Shown piece by piece: positions 37,342 to 46,831 of a DNA stretch of 64,000 bases. This stretch comes from Paenibacillus xylanexedens (lineage in GTDB: Bacteria; Bacillota; Bacilli; Paenibacillales; Paenibacillaceae): positions 1 through 64,000 of the forward strand of contig NZ_VEIO01000001.1 of assembly GCF_007680605.1 (NCBI RefSeq), given 5' to 3'. A program made the translations under genes and the position numbers. The notes under the pieces were generated by a model, which made no database searches, was not told the origin of the DNA, and worked only from the letters and a program-made list of their open reading frames with translations. Position 1 is the stretch's first letter, and each line of letters starts with the position of its first letter.

Positions 37342-38031
37342 ATGTCCAGGAAAGTTGTGATTGAGATTAACTTCAATAACTACGGGTTAGATCCGCAGCG
37401 GCTGACCCGCGAATGGCTGGAGCGCCGTATGACCATTTTTCGCACATTTACATTGCATTGTCTCAAGGCTCAGACCAATCAAGATTTCTTGACAGTGGTG
37501 AAGCTTTCGAAGGAATCCGGTGAGCTGATGCAGGAGATTTTGGCGAGTCAGGAGCCGCTGCCTTCGAATATTCGTTTTGGAACCCATATCGAGAGTGTAC
37601 GTGCGATTCTGGAGTTTGCCAAAGACGTAGAAAACATCTATATTGCCCGTTTGGATTCGGACGATCTGTATCACAAAACATTTGTGCAGCAGCTCTATGA
37701 TGTACAGCCTCAGCCAGAAACGATGGCGTTGATTAATCAGAATGGTTATCTGTGGGACAGTGTGAACAACGAGATGGCCCCGGCGTTTCATCGCTCACCG
37801 CAATTTTATGTTTATCTCTACAAAACAGCGGAGTATGCCGCAGGTTATCGGGTCAAACTTCCGGGCCGAGGCACGCATGGCAATGTGATCGACTTGCCAC
37901 ACGAGCTGCTTGCACCGCGAAATTACGTCAACATTGTACATTCCAGCAATACGTCCGTCAAAAAGGTACCGCCTAAAGACCGGCTTAGCCGTGAAGAAAT
38001 GGCTGAGGTGTTACGCGAATTTATGATCTGA
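37342..38031 (+). CDS. Putative rhamnosyltransferase-like glycosyltransferase
   Basis: From the ATG at 37342 (GAGGAGGAAGGGT upstream) the product is 229 residues. It resembles the small putative rhamnosyl-transferase family: LERRMTIFRTFTLHCLKAQTNQDFLTVVKLS at the N terminus and the DxD-type IYIARLDSDDLYHKTFV in the middle, where the Asp residues would bind metal and nucleotide sugar. It is the first gene of the cluster and ends 17 bases before the next one. Confidence 0.82.
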   Translation: MSRKVVIEINFNNYGLDPQRLTREWLERRMTIFRTFTLHCLKAQTNQDFLTVVKLSKESGELMQEILASQEPLPSNIRFGTHIESVRAILEFAKDVENIYIARLDSDDLYHKTFVQQLYDVQPQPETMALINQNGYLWDSVNNEMAPAFHRSPQFYVYLYKTAEYAAGYRVKLPGRGTHGNVIDLPHELLAPRNYVNIVHSSNTSVKKVPPKDRLSREEMAEVLREFMI

Positions 38032-38048
38032 ACAGGAGGGATTCATCC

Positions 38049-39038
38049 ATGATTCAAGGACAAACGATTCTGGTCACCGGAGGAACTGGCTCCTGGGGTC
38101 AGAAACTGACTGAGGTACTGCTCGCGCAGAAACCGGCGGAGATTCGGCTGCTTTCACGGAACGAGTATGCTCAGATCGCGATGCAGCGGGAGTTCAACCA
38201 TGATCCGCGCCTGCGTTTTATCATTGGAGATATTCGGGATTACCGGGCAGTGGAGGAAGCGTGCCAAGGCGTAGATGTGCTCTTTCATCTGGCCGCGCTG
38301 AAGCATGTTCCGGTCTGTGAGGATCAGCCGGATGAAGCATTTAAAACAAATGTGATCGGAACTCAGAATATTATTCGGGCGGCCATCCGTATGGGGATTC
38401 CAAAAGTCATTGACGTATCCACCGACAAGGCGGTCGATCCGATTAACGTATACGGCATGACCAAAGCACTGGGCGAAAAAATGATGATTCGTGCCAACTG
38501 GCTGAGCGAGAACACCCGGTTTGTATGTATCCGCGGCGGCAACGTTCTGGGCACAAGCGGCAGTGTTGTACCTTTGTTCCGACGGCAGATTGATGAAGGC
38601 AAAAGCCTGACCATTACGGACGAAGGCATGACTCGCTTTTTCCTGACCCGTACGGAGGCTATTCATTTATTGCTCAAAGCAGCGGAAGCGGCGGTGGGCG
38701 GAGAGACCTTCGTCATGAAAATGAAAGCTTGCAATATGACCGAACTGGCTTCTGTCATGCTGGAACAGGCAGGTCGCCCGTCAGGCGATTACAAAGTGAC
38801 AGGCATCCGTCCCGGAGAGAAGCTACACGAAGTGCTGATCTCGCCATTCGAAGCACCGCGTACTCGCCAGTACGATGCGCAGTATTATGTCATTTTGCCG
38901 GAGCATGCGGATCAGGGTCTTACGAATCATTATGATCATCTGCCGCGTGTGAAATTTGATCAGTATCGTTCTGACAGCGAAATGATGAACAAACCGGCGA
39001 TTGCTGCGTTTTTGCGTGCAGGAGGATATATCGACTAA
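38049..39038 (+). CDS. UDP-GlcNAc 4,6-dehydratase-like SDR (PseB/polysaccharide biosynthesis)
   Basis: The 329-residue extended SDR has the NAD-binding TGGTGSWGQ at residues 9-17, HLAALKHVPVCEDQP in the middle, and the catalytic YGMTK (YxxxK). The SRNEYAQIAMQREF helix and HVPVCE are typical of the UDP-GlcNAc inverting 4,6-dehydratase (PseB/FlaA1/CapD) group. It makes a 4-keto-6-deoxy sugar for surface glycan. GGAGGGATTCATCC precedes the ATG. Confidence 0.92.
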   Translation: MIQGQTILVTGGTGSWGQKLTEVLLAQKPAEIRLLSRNEYAQIAMQREFNHDPRLRFIIGDIRDYRAVEEACQGVDVLFHLAALKHVPVCEDQPDEAFKTNVIGTQNIIRAAIRMGIPKVIDVSTDKAVDPINVYGMTKALGEKMMIRANWLSENTRFVCIRGGNVLGTSGSVVPLFRRQIDEGKSLTITDEGMTRFFLTRTEAIHLLLKAAEAAVGGETFVMKMKACNMTELASVMLEQAGRPSGDYKVTGIRPGEKLHEVLISPFEAPRTRQYDAQYYVILPEHADQGLTNHYDHLPRVKFDQYRSDSEMMNKPAIAAFLRAGGYID

Positions 39039-39072
39039 CGGAAGGGAGGCGGAACGTTTGGAGGTGGAAGAG

Positions 39073-40593
39073 ATGAGTGAGAACAGCCTGAATCCCGAAG
39101 AAAAGGGGCAAGAAGAAAAGGAAAAGCAGGCACAGACTCGAGCAGGGCACCGTGGCCGGAAACAGCAACGATTGAAGCAGCTCTACCCGAAGCCACAGCA
39201 GACCACGCTTCAATGCATTCATGACCGCTCCCTGAAGGCTGTTGTCATCGGTCTTGGTTACGTGGGACTGCCGATGGCCGTTGAGATGGCACAGTCCGGT
39301 TACCAGGTGCACGGCATTGATATCGATGCAGGCAAAGTGGCAAAGCTCCGCGCAGGCCATTCGTATATTATCGGCATTGAAGATGAAGTGCTTCAAACGC
39401 TGCTTGAAGCGAATCGATTAACGGCAGGCACAGATTATGCAGCAGTTGCAGGGGCGGATGTCATTGTCATCTGTGTACCGACTCCGTTAACGGATAAACA
39501 TCAGCCGGATATATCCTATATTTCATCAGCCGTAGGGGGCATGACCCCCTATCTTCAGCTGGGTAGCCTGGTCATTCTGGAGAGCACGACATATCCAGGC
39601 ACAACGGAAGAGCATGTGAAACAGCCCGTAGAAGCAGCGCGCGGCTGGACTGCGGGTGAACATTTCTATGTCTGTTATTCTCCGGAGCGGGTTGATCCGG
39701 GCAGTGTGCATTATGGTGTGAAAAATACACCGAAAATCATCGGCGGATCGACTCCCGCATGTCTGAATTATGGAACACAATTCTACGGCTCGTTTCTGAA
39801 CGAAGTCGTGCCTGTTAGCTCCACAACCGTCGCCGAGACAGCGAAGCTGTTCGAAAATACGTTCCGTAGCGTAAACATTGCGCTGGTTAATGAGTTAACC
39901 CCGGCCTGTGAGCAGATGGGCGTGGATATCTGGGAAGTGTTACAGGCAGCGGCAACGAAGCCGTTTGGATATATGCCGTTTTATCCTGGGCCGGGCATTG
40001 GCGGGCACTGCATTCCGATTGATCCGATCTATCTGTCCTGGGCGGCCAATCGCCAGGGATCGGAGCTACGGTTCATTGAGCTTGCAGATGCGACGAACAG
40101 GCAGATGCCGGAGCATGTGGTTCAGCGTGCAACAGCTCTGCTGGAGCAACGTGGCCGTTCTATTCGCGGCGCCCGCGTGGTACTGGCGGGTATGGCGTAC
40201 AAAAAAGACATTGACGACCTGCGCGAATCCCCGGCGCTCGACGTCTTTCGGCTACTGAGCGTAGCGGGTGCCGACGTTGTTTTCACCGATCCGATGGTGC
40301 CCGTATTCCGTCAAGATGATGGTTCCATGCTCCAGTCCCGGCCAGCTTCGCCCGAATTGTGGACATGGGCTGACCTGGTGATTATCACGACAGACCATTC
40401 TGCGTTTGATTATCAGGAGATGGCGGATCATGCACCGCTGATTTTTGATACACGTAACGCCACGGCCGGATGCAACGGAGACAATATCGTTGTACTTGGT
40501 CAGCCTGAGCGACATGACTACGGGAGAGCACAGAGCCTTGTGCAGGAGAAGGTTGCTGAAAGGGAAACGGGAGATGGCTATGGCGAATCATGA
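39073..40593 (+). CDS. Nucleotide-sugar dehydrogenase (UDP-GlcNAc/UDP-Glc type)
   Basis: The start is ATG 39073 or TTG 39058; both have a GGAGG site. The product is about 506 residues with an unusual charged 50-residue N-terminal tail (EEKGQEEKEKQ, then RGRKQQRLKQL). The NAD domain VVIGLGYVGLPMAVEMAQSG, ILESTTYPGTTEEHV, the catalytic Cys in GPGIGGHCIPIDPIYLSW, and the C-terminal MAYKKDIDDLRESPALDVF follow. It oxidises the C6-OH of UDP-GlcNAc or a relative to a uronic acid. Its end overlaps the methyltransferase gene. Confidence 0.92.
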   Translation: MSENSLNPEEKGQEEKEKQAQTRAGHRGRKQQRLKQLYPKPQQTTLQCIHDRSLKAVVIGLGYVGLPMAVEMAQSGYQVHGIDIDAGKVAKLRAGHSYIIGIEDEVLQTLLEANRLTAGTDYAAVAGADVIVICVPTPLTDKHQPDISYISSAVGGMTPYLQLGSLVILESTTYPGTTEEHVKQPVEAARGWTAGEHFYVCYSPERVDPGSVHYGVKNTPKIIGGSTPACLNYGTQFYGSFLNEVVPVSSTTVAETAKLFENTFRSVNIALVNELTPACEQMGVDIWEVLQAAATKPFGYMPFYPGPGIGGHCIPIDPIYLSWAANRQGSELRFIELADATNRQMPEHVVQRATALLEQRGRSIRGARVVLAGMAYKKDIDDLRESPALDVFRLLSVAGADVVFTDPMVPVFRQDDGSMLQSRPASPELWTWADLVIITTDHSAFDYQEMADHAPLIFDTRNATAGCNGDNIVVLGQPERHDYGRAQSLVQEKVAERETGDGYGES

Positions 40594-41326
40594 TCGGGTG
40601 AACGAGCGTTATTACGGAGAGATTAATTCCGAAGATTCTCATGAAGCGACGAGGACCCGTGTACACTGGATGTGCCGGGAAACCACAGGCAAACGTATTC
40701 TGGATGTGGGATGCAGTCAGGGAATTACGTCTATTTTGCTGGGGCGTGAAGGGTTTCGTGTGACAGGCGTGGATTTGGAGGAAGAAAGTATCCGTTATGC
40801 GCAAGAGGAGCTTGCTAAAGAATCCAAGCCCGTCCGCAACCATGTCGATTTCCGCATGCTGGACATCACGCAATGGAAGGCGAGAATAACCTTTGACACT
40901 GTCCTGCTGGGGGAAGTGCTCGAACATTTTGCGCATCCCGAGACACTGCTATTGCAAGTTCACAGTCTGCTCGGAGAGGAAGGTACACTCATCGTGACCG
41001 TTCCTTATGGCTATCATCCATTCTATGATCATAAACAGACGTTCTATGCGAGTAATCTGGCGATGTGTTTATTACCGTATTTTGAAGTAATGAAACTGGA
41101 AATTCATCATAAATATCTATGTTGTGTGGCGCGCAAACGCCAGAAAATACAGCTCGACGTAAAACCGCCTCTGAACCAGGTGCTGGATTGGATGAAGCTG
41201 GACCATACCCATTTTGAAGAGGTGGAGCAGCAGCATCTACGCTCTATGAAACAGCGCAAAAAAGCGTTGGACAATGCCGTGGATCAGCTAAAACGCATAC
41301 GTCGTCAGGAGAATGAGGAAGGGTAA
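40580..41326 (+). CDS. Class I SAM-dependent methyltransferase
   Basis: The product is about 248 residues, starting at ATG 40580 (GGGAG six bases upstream), inside the end of the dehydrogenase gene. The SAM site is ILDVGCSQGITSILLGREG, followed by the acidic GVDLEEESI and LLGEVLEHFAHPETLL. The C terminus is a basic helical extension (LRSMKQRKKALDNAVDQLKRIRRQ). It probably methylates a sugar of the surface glycan, by context. Confidence 0.9.
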   Translation: MANHDRVNERYYGEINSEDSHEATRTRVHWMCRETTGKRILDVGCSQGITSILLGREGFRVTGVDLEEESIRYAQEELAKESKPVRNHVDFRMLDITQWKARITFDTVLLGEVLEHFAHPETLLLQVHSLLGEEGTLIVTVPYGYHPFYDHKQTFYASNLAMCLLPYFEVMKLEIHHKYLCCVARKRQKIQLDVKPPLNQVLDWMKLDHTHFEEVEQQHLRSMKQRKKALDNAVDQLKRIRRQENEEG

Positions 41327-41356
41327 GCGGCGCATAGTGGTAACACTAACAAAAGT

Positions 41357-41390
41357 ACCAACACCAACACCAACACCAACACCAACACCA
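41357..41390 (+). repeat. ACCAAC tandem repeat, 5.7 units
   Basis: Perfect 6-bp units run from 41357 to 41390 and fade into imperfect AACACTAAC-type variants over the next 400 bp. Confidence 0.9.
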
Positions 41391-41842
41391 CTAACTTGAG
41401 CCGGACATGAGCAACTGTAGCATTAGCATGTGGACCCGTGACACCAGTACCCAAACCGCAATCACAGCGAGAGTTCGGTACCAGTACACGAACACTAACT
41501 GCAAGAACACTAATTAAGCGAACACCAACCTTACCGACTCAACCCTAACATCTTCAAGTGCCATGAGCATTTAGACCATTGACACCAGGATCAATACGAG
41601 TAATTACACCAACGTTATGTCACCAGCGCACGAACTACAATAGTTACAAAAACACTAACCTTAACTTCACACACTTCTCAAACGCTAACAAAACTAACTC
41701 AAGTATTACTGTCAGTGAATGCATCATTAGCATGGACACCACTGACATCTACAGTCACCAACAGTAGCAACAATCCCACTCCGACTCCCAGTACCAGTAG
41801 CAATTACTATAGAGAATGCAGCATATAGTAATGCAAGTTTTT

Positions 41843-42037
41843 CTAACGATCACCAGAAGCCTTATTTAGGTCATTTTGAAGCTCACAGAATTTTAACGAT
41901 CACCAGCGACGTTATTTGCATGAAAATCAGCCATTTCCCTCAAGTTTAAGCTGAAAATACGAAAATAGGGTCATCTGTGATCGTTAGATTTTCAAATGCG
42001 CTGAAATGAGCTAAATAGCGTCATCTGTGATCGTTAG
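41843..42037. repeat. CTAACGATCACCAG repeat, four copies as two inverted pairs
   Basis: Copies lie at 41843-41856 and 41893-41906 on the plus strand and, in reverse with CTG/CAG ends shortened by one base, at 41975-41987 and 42025-42037. Both pairs have a 50-bp spacing, as at 79-142. The two pairs face each other and could form a long hairpin. Confidence 0.85.
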
Positions 42038-42117
42038 AAATTTTAGATCTTTTAGAAGTTACTTAATGTCTTTGGTTGTGTGAATCAGCACTCGTGAGGC
42101 AGGAAGGGGCTCAAAAC

Positions 42118-43224
42118 GTGATCACCATCAGTTTGTGCATGATTGTGAAAAACGAAGAACGCACGCTGGCACGGTGTCTTGAATCGGTGGCTGACCTTAT
42201 GGATGAGATTATCATTCTGGATACGGGGTCGTCCGATCGAACGATGGACATCGCTGCAAAGTATACCGACCGGGTCTATACGTATACGTGGGATGAAGAC
42301 TTTGCCGCAGCACGGAATGAGTCATTCGCTCGTGCTACGCAGGAGTATATATTGTGGCTCGATGCGGATGATGTGCTGTTGCCCGGGGAACGGGCGAAGC
42401 TTGCGATGTTGAAGGAGCAGCTGCCGTCCGGAGGTAAGACGGCAGGTGTGATTATGGGTTATACGCTGGCCGAGGGGCCGGAGGGAAGTCCGCTAGTGGC
42501 GGACCGCCGGCTTCGCCTGGTCAAGCGGGATGCCGGTTGCCGCTGGCATGGCCGGCTACACGAGCAGCTGCGCTTCCCGCAAGGCGAGGTCATTACGGCA
42601 GATATTGCCGTCACCCATCGCCGCGAGGCGGGCAATCATTCGGCGCGAAACGTGCGCATTCTGCGCAAATGGATCGCCGAAGAGGGCATAGCCCAGGGAC
42701 GCCTGCTGTTCTACTATGCAGGCGAATGTTATGACCGCCAGCGCTACGCGGCGGCGGCACGCGGTTACGCCAAGCTGCTGGAGCAGCCGAGCGGTTACCG
42801 CGAAGATCGGCTCATTGCCTGCGCTAGGCTGGCGGAATGTTATGAGCGGCTTGGCGAGCCGGGCCGTAAGCTGGGCGCATTGCTGCAGTCGTTCCAGTAC
42901 GACTTGCCGCATGCCGATTTTTGCTGCGCCATTGCCGCCTGTTTCCATGAGCGGCAAGAGATTGTCACCGCCATCTATTGGTATATGCAGGCGGTGGATG
43001 TAAGCAGCCGTGATCCGGGGCTGCGCCCTGTACCGGCTGCTTGCCGAACGTGGCTGCCACATGCCCGGCTCTCGCTCTGTTATGCTCATCTGGGCAACTG
43101 GGAGCAGGCGCTTTTGCATAACACGAAAGCTCGCAAGTATCTGCCGAATGATCCAGGTTTGGTTGGTAACCGGGAGAAACTCGAAGCCGTGATTCGCAAA
43201 CAGAGGAAAGAGAGAGAAGAATAG
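42118..43224 (+). CDS. Family 2 glycosyltransferase with TPR-like C terminus
   Basis: From GTG 42118 (AAGGGG nine bases before) the product is 368 residues. The GT2 domain shows ISLCMIVKNEERTLARCLES, IIILDTGSSDRT and the metal-binding LWLDADDVLLPGE. After about residue 210 come helical TPR-like repeats (GRLLFYYAGECYDRQRYAAAARGYAKLLEQ, RLAECYERLGEPGRKLGALLQSF). The layout matches GT2-TPR proteins that act on flagellin or other surface proteins. The middle is notably GC-rich. Confidence 0.9.
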   Translation: MITISLCMIVKNEERTLARCLESVADLMDEIIILDTGSSDRTMDIAAKYTDRVYTYTWDEDFAAARNESFARATQEYILWLDADDVLLPGERAKLAMLKEQLPSGGKTAGVIMGYTLAEGPEGSPLVADRRLRLVKRDAGCRWHGRLHEQLRFPQGEVITADIAVTHRREAGNHSARNVRILRKWIAEEGIAQGRLLFYYAGECYDRQRYAAAARGYAKLLEQPSGYREDRLIACARLAECYERLGEPGRKLGALLQSFQYDLPHADFCCAIAACFHERQEIVTAIYWYMQAVDVSSRDPGLRPVPAACRTWLPHARLSLCYAHLGNWEQALLHNTKARKYLPNDPGLVGNREKLEAVIRKQRKEREE

Positions 43225-43407
43225 CACTCGTAAAAATCAAGATTGAAACAGAAGGTGAAAAAGAGAGAAGTAGGGTTGTGACATTAAATTCTTTGTAAAG
43301 TGAAGCATTTCCAAAGCAACTCCAAAGTAACTCAAAGAGCACTTCCCGAACATTAAAAATTTAATTTGATTGTACAGCGGTATTCTTCTTGCGAATACCG
43401 ACAATAC

Positions 43408-43450
43408 AAAGAAGCCCGTTAAACCGAGAAAAGCGGTTAACGGGTTTCTT
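43408..43450. terminator. Bidirectional terminator
   Basis: AAGAAGCCCGTTAA pairs with TTAACGGGTTTCTT between two convergent genes. Confidence 0.9.
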
Positions 43451-43460
43451 ATCGTTGTTT

Positions 43461-43997
43461 TTACAATTCAGGTGCCAAGCAACGGATATACTGATTTTTT
43501 GTGCGCAAACTTGTACAAGCCCAGCCCCATCCATCATAAATTTCTTCATCTATATTCAAGGTGACCGTCTCGTTACTATACTCGCTCCAGTTTTCGATGC
43601 GAAGGGTATTGTCACTTTCCCATTCGAGGTGATTTCCGCCATGATACTCTGCACGATAGATGCTTTTGGCATTCGAAGCGTTTGAATCCGCTGTTTTCCG
43701 TACGTCTACCCAGATCGTCACCCCGCCTGCTGCGCCGCCGTAGGGAACACCGTATAGTTCTGCCGTGTATTCCCCATTTGGAGATGACATGGACGAGCTC
43801 AGATCGCCCTCACCCGAACGGTCAAATGTGGAAAGGTACGGACGAAGCGTAAAGAAAAGCATCAAAGCAACGGTGGGCAACACAAACATAAGAATAAATA
43901 TTGAAGAAACAGGATGCCTGCGAATCCAAGGTTTGCGCGGAGACATATTAGGCAATACGGATTTGGATTTGAACTGGGATTGATCGGAATGTTCCAT
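43461..43997 (-). CDS. DUF5412-like membrane-anchored protein
   Basis: The ATG at 43997 has GGGAGGT 11 bases upstream, giving 178 residues. A basic N terminus is followed by one membrane segment (SSIFILMFVLPTVALMLFF) and an external domain with SPNGEYTAELYGVPYGGAAGGVTIWVDVRK, typical of DUF5412-type proteins. Function unknown. Confidence 0.8.
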   Translation of the reverse strand: MEHSDQSQFKSKSVLPNMSPRKPWIRRHPVSSIFILMFVLPTVALMLFFTLRPYLSTFDRSGEGDLSSSMSSPNGEYTAELYGVPYGGAAGGVTIWVDVRKTADSNASNAKSIYRAEYHGGNHLEWESDNTLRIENWSEYSNETVTLNIDEEIYDGWGWACTSLRTKNQYIRCLAPEL

Positions 43998-44449
43998 GGA
44001 ATCAGGTAACCTCCCTAGCAGCATAGAAATTGGAACCGAAACTTTAGAAACCGGAAAAAGAAATAAAGACATAAATAAGAAAGGAGTAATTAATCATTGA
44101 GCAAGGATCGTACCTTGATTCGTAAAGCTTCATTGTCATTTTCATTCCTGATCATATCATAGTGAGTGTTGTAAAGATCACAAATAAGTTATATTAAACC
44201 AAATGATTTGTTATAAAAAGGGGCTGTTTGACTTGCGTTTGAGAAGGGCTAATCGTTTTTACATTAAAACGCGGTTGCTCATTCGGGCTGTGCCCGTTAA
44301 ACTAAAGGGAGCGGCGTTTTGCTTGACGGACAAGTCATGAGAACGCCATTTTGTTGTCAAGGATGCGGCGCTGTTGCCGCGTTTGGATGTCAGAATCGGA
44401 TAGAACCAAGCCGGTGCAGGAACACCGGTGACAAGTAAGGAGTCTTTAC
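43998..44449. other. Intergenic region upstream of recQ with hairpins
   Basis: No gene is seen. Two perfect small hairpins occur near the recQ start: GCGGC/GCCGC (44365-44380) and CCGGTG/CACCGG (44411-44428), the second only a few bases before the ribosome binding site. They may affect leader folding. Confidence 0.45.
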
Positions 44450-46327
44450 ATGAGTGTGCAAGCACCTACTTTAGAAGAAGCGCAGGGTCTCCTGCAAAAA
44501 TATTATGGTTATCCCGATTTTCGTGAGGGTCAAAAAAAGATCGTTTCCAGCCTGCTCGAATATGAGGATACGCTGGGGATTATGCCAACCGGAGGCGGGA
44601 AGTCGATCTGTTACCAGATTCCCGCTTTGTTATATCCGGGGCTCACGCTGGTCGTTTCCCCGTTAATCTCGTTGATGAAAGACCAGGTCGATGCGCTGAC
44701 GACCGCGGGCATTGCCGCCGCTTATATTAATAGTACGTTAAGCGGCAGAGAAGTGAATGAGCGCATCCGCGCGGCCCAGCGCGGTGAGCTGAAGTTGCTC
44801 TACGTCGCGCCGGAGCGACTGGAGCTGGACTGGTTCCGCGATGAGATGGGGCAGCTGCCAATCTCGTGCGTGGCAGTGGATGAGGCCCACTGTGTGTCAC
44901 AGTGGGGCCATGATTTTCGGACAAGCTACCTGGCGGTAGCGCCGTTTGTGGACAGTTTGCCGGAGCGGCCGGTGGTTGCGGCCTTTACGGCGACGGCGAC
45001 GCCCGAGGTCATGGGCGATATTCTGCTGCTCCTGCGTTTGCAGGACCCGCAGACGTATGTGACCGGACTTGGGCGAGATAATCTCGCGTTTAGCGTGCTG
45101 CGCGGCGAGAGCAAAAAGGATTTTGTCTTGAACTACGCGCGCGAACATGCCAGCGAGCCAGGCATTGTATACGCCGCCACCCGTAAGGACGTGGACGATC
45201 TGCATCAGCGTTTGTTGCAGGCTGGTTTGCCGGCAGGACGTTATCATGCAGGCATGACGGACGATGAACGGGCACAGAGCCAGGAGCAGTTTTTGTACGA
45301 TGATATTCGCGTGATGGTTGCGACCAATGCGTTCGGAATGGGGATCGATAAGTCCAACGTGCGTTACGTGCTGCACTACAGCATGCCGAAAAATATGGAG
45401 GCATACGTTCAGGAAGCCGGACGTGCGGGTCGGGACGGTGAGCCAAGTCAGTGTATTTTGCTGTTTGGAGCACAGGACATCATCACCCAGAAGTTCCTGA
45501 TCGAGCAGAACCCGATGGAGGGTGACCGCAAGGCGAACGATTACCGCAAGCTGCAACAGATGGTCGATTACTGTTACACCACGCGTTGTTTGCGCAGCGC
45601 GCAACTGGATTACTTCGGTGAGGTGCACGAGGACAAGCCTTGCGGCATTTGCAGTTCCTGTACAGACGACCGTGAATTGGTGGATATGACCATCGATGCG
45701 CAAAAAATATTCAGCTGCATTCACCGCATGCGTGAACGCTACGGGGTATCTCTTGTGGCTTCGGTACTCAAAGGCTCTCGTGCCAAAAAGGTGCTGGACT
45801 ACGGCTTCGATTCTTTGCCGACCTACGGGGTTATGGGCAATCGCACAGAGCGCGAAATTGCAGAGATCATCAACGTGATGGTATCCGAAGGTTACCTGAT
45901 GTTGTCCGAGGGCCAATATCCAGTGGTTCGTTTGCAGCCGCTGGCGGTTGAAGTGCTGAAAGGCCAACGCGAAGTCATGCAGCGTGTCGTACGCAAAACA
46001 GCAGCTACGGCTTCTGGTACAAACTACGGCGGACGCCGCGGACGCGATGCAATGCCTTCGGCTGTGAACGAAACGGTGTTTGAACAGCTGCGCCTGATCC
46101 GCCGTGATCTGGCTGCCAAAGAACATGTGCCATCCTATATTATCTTTAACGATGCAACCTTGCGCGAAATGAGTGTGGTATGTCCGAAGACAGAACGTGA
46201 CATGCTGACCATTAAAGGGGTCGGTGAGGTCAAGTACCGCAAGTACGGTCTGCCGTTCCTGGAATTCTTCCAGAAGCAATCGGGTGAAGAAGTGGATACG
46301 GACGATGCTTTTTATGAATATGAGTGA
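44450..46327 (+). CDS. recQ: RecQ-family ATP-dependent DNA helicase
   Basis: The 625-residue protein is a 3'-5' DNA helicase. Walker A is PTGGGKS (46-52), the DEAH box is VDEAHCVSQWGHDFR near residue 144, motif VI is QEAGRAGRDG, the Zn-binding RQC cysteines are in RCLRSAQLDYF...CGICSSC, and an HRDC domain ends the protein (FNDATLREMSVVCPKTERDMLTIKGVGEVKYRKYG). AAGGAG lies about 9 bases before the ATG. Long frames on the other strand are shadows. Confidence 0.96.
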   Translation: MSVQAPTLEEAQGLLQKYYGYPDFREGQKKIVSSLLEYEDTLGIMPTGGGKSICYQIPALLYPGLTLVVSPLISLMKDQVDALTTAGIAAAYINSTLSGREVNERIRAAQRGELKLLYVAPERLELDWFRDEMGQLPISCVAVDEAHCVSQWGHDFRTSYLAVAPFVDSLPERPVVAAFTATATPEVMGDILLLLRLQDPQTYVTGLGRDNLAFSVLRGESKKDFVLNYAREHASEPGIVYAATRKDVDDLHQRLLQAGLPAGRYHAGMTDDERAQSQEQFLYDDIRVMVATNAFGMGIDKSNVRYVLHYSMPKNMEAYVQEAGRAGRDGEPSQCILLFGAQDIITQKFLIEQNPMEGDRKANDYRKLQQMVDYCYTTRCLRSAQLDYFGEVHEDKPCGICSSCTDDRELVDMTIDAQKIFSCIHRMRERYGVSLVASVLKGSRAKKVLDYGFDSLPTYGVMGNRTEREIAEIINVMVSEGYLMLSEGQYPVVRLQPLAVEVLKGQREVMQRVVRKTAATASGTNYGGRRGRDAMPSAVNETVFEQLRLIRRDLAAKEHVPSYIIFNDATLREMSVVCPKTERDMLTIKGVGEVKYRKYGLPFLEFFQKQSGEEVDTDDAFYEYE

Positions 46328-46482
46328 TATATGTTAGCGATATGTGATAGTGAATATGTCGTGAGTGATGTGGATAAATGACAAGAGACAAGTGATATCT
46401 GATCTGTGATCAGTGACTTGTGCCTGAAGACTAATCCTAAATTTAGAGATTAGAGATAAGACTAAAGTTTAGGAAATAGAAA

Positions 46483-46635
46483 ATGGACACAGATAGAGAT
46501 ATGGGACAGAACCAGAAATGGGAACGAGAACAGAAGCAGAAACATGACCAGGACCAGAATTTGAATCAGAACCAGAAACAGAGGCAAAATCAAAAAAATA
46601 CGGAAACAAATACGGAAACAAATCAGAATATGTAA
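46483..46635 (+). CDS. Possible 50-residue Gln/Asn-rich peptide
   Basis: An ATG frame of 50 codons encodes a peptide made mostly of Gln, Asn, Lys, Glu and Thr (for example QNQKQRQNQKN). There is no clear ribosome binding site, and the DNA is a degenerate CAGAAC-type repeat, so it may not be translated. Confidence 0.2.
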   Translation: MDTDRDMGQNQKWEREQKQKHDQDQNLNQNQKQRQNQKNTETNTETNQNM

Positions 46636-46675
46636 CTTAAAATGTGTCCCTGCACAGTAGACAAAATGAGCCGGA

Positions 46676-46831
46676 TTGTCTTTCAAAGGGTGGACATGGA
46701 CGTATAAGGTGGAAAACGAGTGTGGGTACAATATATAGTGGTTTTGATGTAATCGAGTCTATATATTGTGTTTTTAGTCGGGCGGAGAGTGTATGTGTTT
46801 TTTAAAGAGGTGTCCACTCTTTGAAAGACAA
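46676..46831. repeat. MITE-like nested inverted repeat, 156 bp
   Basis: The outer 21-bp arms (46676-46696 and 46811-46831) are complementary at 20 of 21 positions. Inside, ACAATATATAG (46728-46738) and CTATATATTGT (46759-46769) are perfect complements. There is no coding capacity. This is the shape of a miniature inverted-repeat element. Confidence 0.8.

Larger units (their letters stand above)
41327..42117. other. Repeat-rich intergenic region
   Basis: This 790-bp gap has no convincing gene. It starts with a low-complexity AAC/ACC-rich stretch of about 450 bp containing a 6-bp tandem (41357-41390), and ends with four copies of the CTAACGATCACCAG repeat. A 62-codon frame at 41579 is of the same low complexity and is not a gene. 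No strong promoter is seen before the 42118 gene. Confidence 0.6.

Noticed and set aside
41579..41767. 62-codon frame in the ACC-rich region
   Set aside because: Low-complexity Thr/Asn/Ser composition matches the surrounding repeat decay, and no ribosome binding site is present.
44897..46279. 460-codon minus-strand frame
   Set aside because: It is the antisense shadow of recQ, whose motifs are all in the plus frame.
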